From the IMG/VR virus record IMGVR_UViG_3300046373_000031, positions 1 to 42,384 of that record: a stretch of DNA of 42,384 bases; one strand, 5' to 3'. Within the stretch, counting starts at the first letter, position 1. Each line of letters opens with the position of its first letter. Both the position numbers and the translations under genes were made by a program. Positions 13,325 through 20,053 of this stretch are shown piece after piece. Origin of the DNA: a virus. Below the pieces are notes generated by a model. It searched no databases, was not told the DNA's origin, and worked only from the letters and a program-made list of their open reading frames with translations.

Positions 13325-13665
13325 GCGCAAATCACGCCAAACACTTCGACACTCGAAAGGCTTCGGCAGAGGAAACCGCGCGCTGGCTTCTCCCGGAAGT
13401 TCAGCGGGCCGAGGGACGGGGATTCGATGAAGTCTCGATCAAGGTCCGCGACATGAAGGAACTGCTGTCGTACATCGAGGCCGTGTCTTACCGGGCCCGG
13501 GTCGAGTTCTCTGGCAAGCGCCTGGGTTACGCAAACCCCCAGGCCATGCGCGACTTGCTGAGCCGCAAGGTGGACAAGATCGAGGTGTTCGCCATCCAGT
13601 CGAAGCAGGCCTGCACGCTGGCCAGTTACACGGATCTTCCGCCGAAGGGGGTTGGTGATGAGTGA
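13321..13665 (+). CDS. Small phage protein, unknown function (114 aa)
   Basis: ATG at 13321 (MSANHAKHFDTRKASAEETA) overlaps the membrane-protein stop and follows GAGGAAAACCAA. It is charged and mostly helical, with the stretch SYRARVEFSGKRLGYANPQA and then AMRDLLSRKVDKIEVFAIQS. No motif is recognised. It overlaps the next gene by 8 bases. Confidence 0.75.
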   Translation: MSANHAKHFDTRKASAEETARWLLPEVQRAEGRGFDEVSIKVRDMKELLSYIEAVSYRARVEFSGKRLGYANPQAMRDLLSRKVDKIEVFAIQSKQACTLASYTDLPPKGVGDE

Positions 13666-13855
13666 TTTTTACTGCATCAAGACCAGGCGATTCATCAAGT
13701 CGCACTGCTACGCCGGCCACGAATACACGCCTGAGAACACCGGCATAGATTCAAGAGGCAGTCGATTCTGCAAATGCTGCGCACGCACCAACGGACGGAA
13801 CCGTCTACGAAAATTCCGTATCCGCGAAGCTATTGCAAGTGCGGCCGAGCCGTAG
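13658..13855 (+). CDS. Small zinc-finger/HNH-like protein (65 aa)
   Basis: ATG at 13658 is chosen because AGGGGG lies upstream. The core YAGHEYTPENTGIDSRGSRF is followed by CKCCARTNGRNR. The G-H-x-Y-T-x-E-N-T and C-x-C-C pattern resembles the zinc-knuckle part of small phage HNH-type nucleases (H plus CxxC), but the protein is short and lacks an obvious catalytic HNH triad. It could bind DNA or RNA. It is followed directly by the structured non-coding region. Confidence 0.72.
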   Translation: MSDFYCIKTRRFIKSHCYAGHEYTPENTGIDSRGSRFCKCCARTNGRNRLRKFRIREAIASAAEP

Positions 13856-13861
13856 CATTAT
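13833..13861 (+). promoter_or_regulatory. Putative promoter for the structured RNA region
   Basis: TTGCAA (13833-13838) and CATTAT (13856-13861) are separated by 17 bases. Each hexamer matches the sigma70 consensus at 4 of 6 positions. Transcription would start near 13868, just ahead of the first pairing segment. Confidence 0.5.
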
Positions 13862-13867
13862 CACTCC

Positions 13868-14018
13868 CGCTGAAGCCGTGGAACGCAGAAGCAAAGACAG
13901 ACCAGTTGCCGGGGATGAAACCCATGAAGCAAGCGCCGTTCTCCTGATGATCAAGCCTCCCCGGCACTGGTCGATCAGAAAGGAGAGTTCCACCGGCGCT
14001 TGGCTTGATGGGTTTTTT
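13868..14018 (+). ncRNA. Structured RNA candidate with crossing helices and terminator
   Basis: Intergenic, with no credible gene. Four paired sets are visible. E-F: GCCGTGGAAC (13875-13884) with GTTCCAC/GGC (13987-13997), 10 pairs, one bulge. A-C: GACCAG plus TGCCGGGG (13900-13914) with CCCCGGCACTGGTC (13959-13972), 14 pairs, one bulge. B-D: 13918-13938 with 13994-14015, about 20 pairs with one mismatch and one bulge, followed by TTTTTT (14013-14018). Inside B-D, TTCTCCT (13939-13945) can pair with AGGAGAG (13981-13987). A-C and E-F nest, but both cross B-D. The RNA must therefore be pseudoknotted or switch between folds, B-D being an intrinsic terminator. It could be a free small RNA or the leader of the gene at 14055. 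Confidence 0.6.
13994..14018 (+). terminator. Terminator arm of the structured RNA
   Basis: This is the 3' strand of the B-D helix (CGGCGCTTGGCTTGATGGG) followed by six T residues. The 5' strand is at 13918-13938. It would end transcription 37 bases before the start of the 313-residue gene unless the alternative pairing forms. Confidence 0.65.
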
Positions 14019-14054
14019 GTTGCCTTGAATTAACCAACCGAGAAGGAAAATCAC

Positions 14055-14996
14055 ATGTCTCCAGAACAACGCGCCATTATCGCCGCCGCTGCAAAAGACG
14101 GCGTATCACCAATCGAACGTGACGCGCGCCTGATCGTGCACGGCATGGTCAACGCCACCCGCGATCAGATGCGCAAGTACCAGGTCGGGTACGACAAGAT
14201 GGGCGAGCAGCAGCAAGACGCCGTGCTTGCCGATCTGACTGCCGCCTACAACGACCTGGCCATGACCATTGCCCGGGCCCTGGCCAGCGCCGGCACGCCG
14301 TTCGTGATCGCCACCTGCAAGAAGCTGGAAGTGTCCAATGGCAACTTCACCGCGATCATCAAGAGCGACCAGGACCACTACAACGATCTGATCTCCAAGG
14401 TCCAGGACAAGGGTGAAGTTGTGATCGCGCTGTACGAACGCCAGTTCCGTGACGGCATGGACGATATCCAGTCGGACAAGGATCAGCGCTCTCTTCCTTT
14501 GGCTGGTGACGACAAGCCAACCAAGCCAAAGAAAGCCACCGAGCCCAAAGCAATTACGCTGACCGAAAAGCAGATCCACGACGGCCGTCAGTTCCTGGTT
14601 GAGTTCCGCAAGCCTTCGATCTCCGGCATGCAGGCTCAGCTCAAGGTCGGTTTCGACAAGGCCCTGGTAGCGCTTGAGCTTTTCGCCGATGAAGGCCTGA
14701 TCGTTCGCCTGGGCGACGACAAGTACGAGATGGCCGGCACTGCCCCGGCGGCACCAGCTGATCCAGACTTGTACGGCGAACTGACCTACAGCGAAGTTCA
14801 GCAGACTGTCGTGCTGCATGCCACGAACTTCGAACTGGCCTGGCTGGTGTCGCGCTTCAAGATCGACGAAGAGCGCGCAAGCCACTTGTGTCTGCGACTG
14901 CTGGATGATCAGGTGATTGCACCGGCTGCGTCCACGGATCTCGATGCTGAGCCTCAATACAACGTAGTCGCCAAGCTGGAAGATCTGACCATCTAA
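14055..14996 (+). CDS. Protein with two FtsK-gamma-like winged helices
   Basis: This encodes 313 residues, ATG at 14055 behind GAGAAGGAAAATCAC. Residues about 1-150 form an N-terminal domain (YDKMGEQQQDAVLADLTAAY; GTPFVIATCKKLEVSNGNFT) seen in phage and plasmid proteins of unknown role. A Lys/Pro-rich linker (DKPTKPKKATEPK) follows. Then come two copies of an FtsK gamma-like domain: residues about 170-220 with FRKPSISGMQAQLKVGFDKA, and about 245-295 with NFELAWLVSRFKIDEERAS. FtsK gamma binds polar DNA motifs and activates XerD, so a sequence-specific DNA-binding role is likely. There is no ATPase motor here. Confidence 0.8.
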   Translation: MSPEQRAIIAAAAKDGVSPIERDARLIVHGMVNATRDQMRKYQVGYDKMGEQQQDAVLADLTAAYNDLAMTIARALASAGTPFVIATCKKLEVSNGNFTAIIKSDQDHYNDLISKVQDKGEVVIALYERQFRDGMDDIQSDKDQRSLPLAGDDKPTKPKKATEPKAITLTEKQIHDGRQFLVEFRKPSISGMQAQLKVGFDKALVALELFADEGLIVRLGDDKYEMAGTAPAAPADPDLYGELTYSEVQQTVVLHATNFELAWLVSRFKIDEERASHLCLRLLDDQVIAPAASTDLDAEPQYNVVAKLEDLTI

Positions 14997-15037
14997 TAAA
15001 CACACGGCCGGGTAAACCTGGCCACTGAGGTAGCACC

Positions 15038-15139
15038 ATGAGAGTTTTAGCGATGTTGATCGGCGCTCTCGTATTGATCGCCCTACTCCTGTACGGCGGT
15101 TACCACTTCATCAAGTTCATAACCGAGAAAAAACCATGA
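15038..15139 (+). CDS. Small membrane peptide (33 aa) upstream of the SPFH protein
   Basis: ATG at 15038 with GAGGT upstream encodes MRVLAMLIGALVLIALLLYG, then YHFIKFITEKKP. This is a single transmembrane helix with a basic tail. It overlaps the SPFH gene start (ATGA at 15136-15139), which suggests that the two are made together at the membrane. Confidence 0.7.
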   Translation: MRVLAMLIGALVLIALLLYGGYHFIKFITEKKP

Positions 15140-15987
15140 AAAAGATTATTGGTTTATCTGCTGGCAGCCTGCTGGCAATTGTTTTGCTCTGCGTACTCTT
15201 CGGCAGCTGGTACACAGTAGACGAAACTGAACGCGGCGTTCTTCTGCGCAACGGAGCGCTGGTCGGCGTTGTTGACCCAGGCCTGAGCTTTAAGACTCCA
15301 TTCATTGAATCCGTGAAGTTCATCAGCACCCAAAGCCAGGTCACGGGTTACGACGGCCTGCAGGCATACAGCAAAGATCAGCAGTCGGCGAAGTTGAAGG
15401 TCTCGGTCAGCTGGCACGTAGCGCCTTCCGATGTCGCGAAGGTCTACACCCAGTTCAAAGACATCGACGGTATCCGTGATCGCTTGATCAGCCGGCAGGT
15501 GCCGACTCAAGTTGAAAACGTCTTTGGCAAATTCAACGCCGTGGCCGCTGTGCAAAACCGCGTGCAACTGGTCAATGATATTTCCAACGCGATCAAGAAC
15601 AACATCAACGGCCCGGTGGTGATCGACTCAGTTCAGGTCGAGAACATTGACTTCAGCGATGCGTATGAGAAGGCGATCGAGGCTCGCATGTCGGCTGAAG
15701 TGCAGGTCAAGACTCGCGAACAGCAACTGGCAACCGAGCAGGTGCAAGCGCAGATTCGCGTGACCCAGGCCCAAGCAGAGGCAGACTCAAAGGTCGCTCA
15801 GGCAAAGGCTGATGCAGAAGCTACGCGTCTTCGTGGCAACGCAGAAGCCGACGCGATTCAAGCCAAAGCAAAAGCACTGGCCAGCAACCAGAACCTGGTC
15901 GAGCTGACCAAGGCGGAACGATGGAATGGCGTCTTGCCTACCACCATGCTGCCAAACAGCGCGGTACCTTTCATCGAAGCAAAATAA
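15136..15987 (+). CDS. SPFH/prohibitin-family membrane protein
   Basis: This encodes 283 residues. An N-terminal membrane helix (IIGLSAGSLLAIVLLCVLFG, residues 4-23) leads into an SPFH domain (VDETERGVLLRNG; VDPGLSFKTPFIESVKF; SWHVAPSDVAKVY; VIDSVQVENIDFSDAYEKAI) and then an Ala/Gln/Glu-rich coiled coil (residues about 185-255), as in HflK/HflC and prohibitins. Bacterial members form ring-like membrane assemblies that regulate FtsH protease; HflKC affects lambda lysis-lysogeny. A phage copy might alter host proteolysis or membrane defence. It ends at a strong terminator. Confidence 0.9.
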   Translation: MKKIIGLSAGSLLAIVLLCVLFGSWYTVDETERGVLLRNGALVGVVDPGLSFKTPFIESVKFISTQSQVTGYDGLQAYSKDQQSAKLKVSVSWHVAPSDVAKVYTQFKDIDGIRDRLISRQVPTQVENVFGKFNAVAAVQNRVQLVNDISNAIKNNINGPVVIDSVQVENIDFSDAYEKAIEARMSAEVQVKTREQQLATEQVQAQIRVTQAQAEADSKVAQAKADAEATRLRGNAEADAIQAKAKALASNQNLVELTKAERWNGVLPTTMLPNSAVPFIEAK

Positions 15988-16003
15988 TCCATCGCTGAAA
16001 CAC

Positions 16004-16035
16004 AAAAGCCCCGGCCAAAACGCCGGGGCTTTTTT
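16004..16035 (+). terminator. Strong intrinsic terminator after the SPFH gene
   Basis: AAAAGCCCCGGC (16004-16015) and GCCGGGGCTTTT (16022-16033) form a perfect 12-bp stem with loop CAAAAC and a T-run to 16035. A promoter follows five bases later, so transcription is restarted here. Confidence 0.93.
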
Positions 16036-16039
16036 GTGC

Positions 16040-16068
16040 TTGACGGTAACTACCAGTGTAGGTACATT
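16040..16068 (+). promoter_or_regulatory. Promoter for the recombination operon
   Basis: TTGACG (16040-16045), a 17-base spacer, and TACATT (16063-16068) form a good sigma70-type promoter directly after the terminator. It serves the small basic gene at 16093 and the ERF/YqaJ genes that follow. Confidence 0.75.
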
Positions 16069-16092
16069 ACCAGAACACAAAAAGGAGGCGAC

Positions 16093-16233
16093 ATGCGCAC
16101 ACCACTACGCAACATCAGGCTCAGCGATGAGCATTGGAAGACCTTTCGCGAACAGCTCGGCATGGACTGGCTGCGAAAGCAGATCGAGAAGGCCGACAAG
16201 AAAGCGAACAAACCCGACAACGCAGCACAGTGA
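16093..16233 (+). CDS. Small basic protein, ribbon-helix-helix-like (46 aa)
   Basis: ATG at 16093 has a near-perfect ribosome site (AAAGGAGGCGAC). The translation begins MRTPLRNIRLSDEHWKTFRE and continues QLGMDWLRKQIEKADKK. A short strand (RNIRLS) followed by two helices is the pattern of Arc/MetJ-type ribbon-helix-helix DNA-binding proteins, though only one such unit fits. As the first gene after a dedicated promoter it could be an autoregulator. The ribbon-helix-helix call is an inference from pattern. Confidence 0.72.
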   Translation: MRTPLRNIRLSDEHWKTFREQLGMDWLRKQIEKADKKANKPDNAAQ

Positions 16234-16248
16234 TAAAGGAATAAAACC

Positions 16249-17010
16249 GTGAGCAAAGATCTGATTGACGTACGACCAGAAGAAATACGAGGCATGCAAG
16301 TTCAGTCCCCGGCCCAGTCCTTCATGAGCATCGTTGAGCGTGTGGCAACCATGCCAGACATCAACATGGACGCCCTGGAACGCATGCTGAACATGCAGGA
16401 GCGCATCATGGCCCGCGATGCAGAGTCCGCATTCAACGCCGCCATGGCCGAGATGCAGTGCGAGATCCCGACCATCGCCGAGCGCGCCAAGGGCCATGGG
16501 ACCATCAAGTACGCAACGCTGGAAGACATCAGCGACATCGTGAAGCCGATCATGAAGACCCACGGGTTTGCGATCTCGTTCAAGGTTGAGCATGCGGCCG
16601 CCGGTCTGAGCGTCACCGGCATCCTGATGCACCGCGCCGGTCACCGTGAGCAGACCACCATGCTTTTGCCGATCGATACCAGCGGCAGCAAGAACGCCGT
16701 TCAGGCCGTGGGCTCGTCTACCAGCTACGGCAAGCGCTACGTAATGTGCGCCCTGCTGAACATCACCACGCGCGGCGAAGACGATGACGCCTACTCGGCC
16801 GTCCCGTCCAACCAAGAGCCAGTCATCACCGAGATCCAGGTGCGCCAGCTCAAAGCGCTTTTGGTCAAGTGCAGCGAGAAGGCCCAGGGCCAATTCAACA
16901 AACTGTACCCGGACGTGGCGTCTATCCAACGCAGCGCCTTCGACACCGTACTCAACCAGCTGACCACATCGGCACAGAAGAACGCCCAGGCGCAGGAAGG
17001 TGATGTATGA
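16249..17010 (+). CDS. erf: ERF-family single-strand annealing protein
   Basis: This encodes 253 residues, GTG at 16249 after AAAGGAATAAAACC. ERF proteins (P22 Erf type) anneal complementary single strands during phage recombination and genome circularisation. The family core is visible at residues about 55-180: AFNAAMAEMQCEIPTI, KYATLEDISDIVKPIMKTHG, HRAGHREQTTMLLPID and SSTSYGKRYVMCALLNI. The C-terminal part (residues about 195-253) is helical. It is paired with the YqaJ-type exonuclease just downstream, a complete recombination module. The stop overlaps a small membrane gene (ATGA). Confidence 0.92.
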   Translation: MSKDLIDVRPEEIRGMQVQSPAQSFMSIVERVATMPDINMDALERMLNMQERIMARDAESAFNAAMAEMQCEIPTIAERAKGHGTIKYATLEDISDIVKPIMKTHGFAISFKVEHAAAGLSVTGILMHRAGHREQTTMLLPIDTSGSKNAVQAVGSSTSYGKRYVMCALLNITTRGEDDDAYSAVPSNQEPVITEIQVRQLKALLVKCSEKAQGQFNKLYPDVASIQRSAFDTVLNQLTTSAQKNAQAQEGDV

Positions 17011-17159
17011 GCGACTGGCCAATTGCAACATTTCTCATCGTTTGCCTTATCGGGTTTCTTTCGGGCATTGGGTATGCGATTTATTCAGAGAACGAATGCC
17101 GGATCGCAGCAATTCATCAGGGCATGAGCGCCATTGAGATTCAGGCGGTGTGCAAATGA
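17007..17159 (+). CDS. Small membrane protein between ERF and exonuclease (50 aa)
   Basis: ATG at 17007 overlaps the ERF stop, and its own stop overlaps the exonuclease start (ATGA both times). It begins MSDWPIATFLIVCLIGFLSG, a clear membrane helix, followed by YAIYSENECRIAAIHQGMSA. The position suggests co-translation with the recombination genes, but no function is evident. Confidence 0.75.
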   Translation: MSDWPIATFLIVCLIGFLSGIGYAIYSENECRIAAIHQGMSAIEIQAVCK

Positions 17160-17779
17160 GCGTCCCTATCTACCTGAACTGCGAGCAGGGCACGGATGAA
17201 TGGTTTGCCGCCCGCGCAGGTATTCTCACGGCCTCGGTTATGAGCTGCCTGCTGGTCAATGGCAAGGACAAGTCAGGCTTCGGCGCCGGTGCATTCACGC
17301 TGATGAACCAGCTGATCGGCGAGCGCTTCACCGGCGAGGCGGCGGACAAGTTCGAAGGCAACCGTCACACAGAGCGCGGTCATGAGCTTGAGCCGGTAGC
17401 GCGCAAGTTCGTCAGCGAGCGCCTGGGCATCGAGATCGTGGACTGCGGGATCATCCTAAACCACGGTTGCGGGTACAGCCCTGATGGCCTGGTAGCTGAC
17501 GATGGCCTGGTCGAGATCAAGACCAAGCTGCCAAAGCTGCAAGTCGAAGTAATCCTGGGCGGCGTGATCCCGGCCGAACACATGGTGCAATGCCAAGTCG
17601 GGATCTGGCTCAGCGAGCGCGACCACCTGGACTTCGCCTCTTTCTACCCAGGCATGCCGCTGTTCCACAAGCGCACGTACCGCGATGAATCCATGATCGC
17701 CACGCTGCAAACCAAAGTCTCGCGTTTCTACGAAATTATGGAAGAGCGCACCCAACAAATCATCGACCTGACGAGCTGA
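17156..17779 (+). CDS. YqaJ-like (lambda exonuclease-type) recombinase
   Basis: This encodes 207 residues, ATG at 17156 in an ATGA overlap. These enzymes digest 5' strands of duplex DNA to expose the single strands annealed by ERF. The PD-(D/E)xK core is present: E77 in ERGHELEP, D110 in GYSPDG, and E120-x-K122 in GLVEIKTK, with the family-typical opening QGTDEWFAARAGILTAS and the Q-C-Q-x-G-x-W motif (MVQCQVGIW). The length is normal. It belongs to the recombination operon started at 16040. Confidence 0.93.
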   Translation: MSVPIYLNCEQGTDEWFAARAGILTASVMSCLLVNGKDKSGFGAGAFTLMNQLIGERFTGEAADKFEGNRHTERGHELEPVARKFVSERLGIEIVDCGIILNHGCGYSPDGLVADDGLVEIKTKLPKLQVEVILGGVIPAEHMVQCQVGIWLSERDHLDFASFYPGMPLFHKRTYRDESMIATLQTKVSRFYEIMEERTQQIIDLTS

Positions 17780-17783
17780 TGCC

Positions 17784-18113
17784 ATGAACGATATCGAGAT
17801 GGTTGAGCTGGCAGCCAAGACTGTCCGCGCGAAAGTTTGGGAGCCGTCATTTAAAGGGGATCACCGAAAATTCACAGCTGAAGGCTTCTCTGGCTGGTTC
17901 GATCCTCTTAATTGCGACGGCCACGCCTTGACGCTGGCGTGCCATTTGTCCATGTCAGTCAGTACCGGACCGTGCCAGGCGACTGCAAACACTATCGAGG
18001 GGGCACTTCGCGGCTGCTTTCCGAAGCACGACACGATTTACACCGATACAAAGCGAGCAGTGCGGTGGGTAATTGTGCGCGCGGCTGCTGATGTCGGAGA
18101 ACACATGGCATGA
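17784..18113 (+). CDS. Small phage protein with W-x-PL-x-x-DG motif (109 aa)
   Basis: ATG at 17784, five bases after the exonuclease stop. It contains GWFDPLNCDGHALTLACHL, the W-x-P-L-x-x-D-G-x-A-x-x-L-A pattern common in phage accessory proteins, and a C-terminal helix (KRAVRWVIVRAAADVGEHM). The function of this family is unknown to me. It is coupled to the DUF1367 gene by ATGA. Confidence 0.8.
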   Translation: MNDIEMVELAAKTVRAKVWEPSFKGDHRKFTAEGFSGWFDPLNCDGHALTLACHLSMSVSTGPCQATANTIEGALRGCFPKHDTIYTDTKRAVRWVIVRAAADVGEHMA

Positions 18114-18697
18114 GTGACCTGGCCCTTGTACGCACAGCCAACGGGCTTGTTGGCGCCACGGAAGCGGATCGCGAGCTGGTCAGCAAGATCAAGTTCGGCG
18201 CGACGATCCACGGCGACTTCAAGAAGATGCGAAATGCCAAGCTGCACGGAAAGTTCTTCGCACTGCTTGATTTGGCGTTCCAATATTTCGAGCCTACTGG
18301 CGGCCTGGTACCTCGCCAGGAGCTGCGTGGCATCGAGGGCCTGGCCAAGTACTTCGAAGAGTTGAACGGTAAGCCAGGGCAGCTCACAAACGCTGTCATG
18401 GCCTACATCAAGAAGCTGGAGACCGAACGAGCAGAACGATTCCCTGCGGTCGACAAAAGCCGTGAGGCGTTCCGCGAGTTCATCACGATCGATGCCGGTC
18501 ACTTTGATCTGGTCATGACGCCCGATGGCGTGAAGAAGGTGGCCAAGTCGATCAGCTGGGGCCGCATGGATGACCTTGCCTTCAGCGCGCTCTACAAGGA
18601 CGTGTTCAACGCATGCTGGCGCCTGGTGCTTTCCTCTCACTTCAGTAGTGAAGAGGAAGCCATGGGCGCCGCTGAACAGATTTCGACATTCGCATAA
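18110..18697 (+). CDS. DUF1367-family phage protein
   Basis: This encodes 195 residues, ATG at 18110. It shows the DUF1367 features: KIKFGATIHGDFKKMRNAKL followed by HGKFFALLDLAFQYFEP, and later MAYIKKLETE and ISWGRMDDLAFSALYKDVFN. Members lie in the nin-like/recombination regions of lambdoid phages and phages of Pseudomonas. The biochemical activity is not established; a role in recombination is suggested by neighbours. Confidence 0.85.
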   Translation: MSDLALVRTANGLVGATEADRELVSKIKFGATIHGDFKKMRNAKLHGKFFALLDLAFQYFEPTGGLVPRQELRGIEGLAKYFEELNGKPGQLTNAVMAYIKKLETERAERFPAVDKSREAFREFITIDAGHFDLVMTPDGVKKVAKSISWGRMDDLAFSALYKDVFNACWRLVLSSHFSSEEEAMGAAEQISTFA

Positions 18698-18722
18698 CCA
18701 ACCAAAGCAACTGGAGAGAGAT

Positions 18723-19226
18723 ATGGAAACCGTGATTGATTGGAGTAAGAAGCCGGATGGTGCGACTCACTATGCACCGGCCGGCGATGATCTAGCGCTC
18801 AGGTGGTTCAACATGGACAAAGGAGAATTTGGCGCTTCCTGGATTTACGGACGCTGGTATCTTTTCGACCGTCCTTCTAACCGTGATGACATGGTGGAAA
18901 TTAAAGCGCCATGGACCGGCGCCGGCCTTCCGCCTGTTGGGACGGTGTGTGAGTACACCAGCAATGGCGGCCTGAACTGGCGCGAAACTTCTGTTCTTTT
19001 CATCGATGAGCAAGTTGTTTTGCTGACCGGTTATGCGCTTTACAAGCTCGTCGACCCTGACATTGCCTTCCGCCCCATCCGCACGCCCGAGCAGATCGCG
19101 GAGGAAAAGCGAAAGTCTGAAGTGGATGCTCTTATTGACGTACTCCGCACGATCCATACCACGTATTACCCCGAAGTAGCAGAGGCAATCCTGAAATCAG
19201 GCTATCGCCTACAGGTGCAGCCATGA
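18723..19226 (+). CDS. Phage accessory protein, unknown function (167 aa)
   Basis: ATG at 18723 follows CTGGAGAGAGAT; the frame open from 18570 lies within the DUF1367 gene. It has the WSKKPDGATHYAPAGDDLAL opening and GSKx-like aromatic strands seen in many phage accessory proteins, then PWTGAGLPPVGTVCEYTSNG and a C-terminal helix (EEKRKSEVDALIDVLRTIHT). It is probably a two-part mosaic protein. No activity is known. Confidence 0.8.
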   Translation: METVIDWSKKPDGATHYAPAGDDLALRWFNMDKGEFGASWIYGRWYLFDRPSNRDDMVEIKAPWTGAGLPPVGTVCEYTSNGGLNWRETSVLFIDEQVVLLTGYALYKLVDPDIAFRPIRTPEQIAEEKRKSEVDALIDVLRTIHTTYYPEVAEAILKSGYRLQVQP

Positions 19227-19378
19227 CCACGCACCGAATACAAGACAACAAAGGCCGCTGGCACCGGGTCAGCAAGTCGACAAGTCACGTCGGCGCTTAT
19301 GTCAGCTATCTGAAGACCGGTCTTCCAGATCGGTTGTGGTTCCCCAGACAATTCAAATCTGTGGAGTCAGAACAATGA
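19223..19378 (+). CDS. Small basic protein (51 aa)
   Basis: ATG at 19223 overlaps the upstream stop (ATGA), and its stop overlaps the next start. The sequence, MTTHRIQDNKGRWHRVSKST then HVGAYVSYLKTGLPDRLWFP, is basic and strand-rich. No family is recognised. Confidence 0.7.
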   Translation: MTTHRIQDNKGRWHRVSKSTSHVGAYVSYLKTGLPDRLWFPRQFKSVESEQ

Positions 19379-19563
19379 GCCGAATCGAAGAGATCCAAGG
19401 CCGGCGCTGGGCCTGCGACATGTGCAACGACCGGGCGCGTGATGCGGTCATTGGGAAAGAGGGCTTGATCCAACTGCTGGAGCGCGGCCTGGTCGATAAG
19501 CCAGAAGGCTACAAGAAAGGCGTTCTGGAGATCATTGAGATTGTGCGGAGGGTTGAGGCATGA
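19375..19563 (+). CDS. Small protein with CxxC motif (62 aa)
   Basis: ATG at 19375 in an ATGA overlap; the upstream in-frame codon at 19336 is inside the neighbour. It begins MSRIEEIQGRRWACDMCNDR, with one CxxC pair, and is helical afterwards (GLIQLLERGLVDKPEGYKKG). It may need a partner for metal binding. The function is unknown. Confidence 0.72.
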   Translation: MSRIEEIQGRRWACDMCNDRARDAVIGKEGLIQLLERGLVDKPEGYKKGVLEIIEIVRRVEA

Positions 19564-19754
19564 GTGCTGTGCTGCTTGCCTTGAGCGCTGCCAATCCTGG
19601 ACTTCTGCCTATGGCAGTCGGGCATAGCGGTGGTGGATATAGGGATCCTGAGTTCGAAGACTTCACGAATGCCCAAGTTCTATTTGGATTTATTCTAATT
19701 TTTGGATTCCTTACGATAGCTGTAATAAATCTCTCCCTCATGGAAGTTCCGTAA
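19560..19754 (+). CDS. Small membrane protein (64 aa)
   Basis: ATG at 19560 overlaps the previous stop. A weakly hydrophobic N-terminus (MSAVLLALSAANPGLLPMAV) is followed by a Gly-rich turn and a strong transmembrane helix (VLFGFILIFGFLTIAVINLS). Codon use in this part is noticeably more AT-rich than in its neighbours. The function is unknown. Confidence 0.7.
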   Translation: MSAVLLALSAANPGLLPMAVGHSGGGYRDPEFEDFTNAQVLFGFILIFGFLTIAVINLSLMEVP

Positions 19755-20053
19755 TGAACAAGCAAGACAAGTTCACCAGGGCAGCGCGCGGCCGGGATTG
19801 CACAGTCCGGCTGCCTGGCTGCCCGAATGACACGCAGACGGTCGTCCTGGCGCACTACCGACTGGCCGGCACATGCGGCGTCGGCATTAAGCCGAACAAC
19901 CTGCAAGGCGCATGGGCGTGCCAGTATTGCCACGATCAAATTGATGGCCGCACAAAGGCCGGCCTGACACGCGATGAGCTGCGCCTCTACCACGCCGAGG
20001 GCGTATTCCGCACAATCGATACACTGATCAGTGAAGGGGTACTGAAGATATGA
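19754..20053 (+). CDS. YbcO/DUF1364-family putative nuclease
   Basis: This encodes 99 residues. It has the conserved opening FTRAARGRDCTVRLPGC, H34 in LAHYR and the C56-x-x-C59-H60 group (ACQYCHDQIDGRT), a treble-clef, HNH-like layout. E. coli YbcO, from a cryptic lambdoid prophage, is the known relative. Such proteins occupy the nin region beside recombination genes and are thought to be DNA nucleases. The ATG at 19754 overlaps the upstream stop. Confidence 0.87.
   Translation: MNKQDKFTRAARGRDCTVRLPGCPNDTQTVVLAHYRLAGTCGVGIKPNNLQGAWACQYCHDQIDGRTKAGLTRDELRLYHAEGVFRTIDTLISEGVLKI

Noticed and set aside
13833-14033. Open frame of 66 codons across the structured RNA
   Set aside because: It starts with TTG, has no ribosome site, and lies over the long complementary segments; the pairing explains the sequence better.
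14106-15005. 299-codon minus-strand frame opposite the FtsK-gamma-like gene
   Set aside because: It is an antisense shadow; the plus-strand frame has a ribosome site and recognisable domains.
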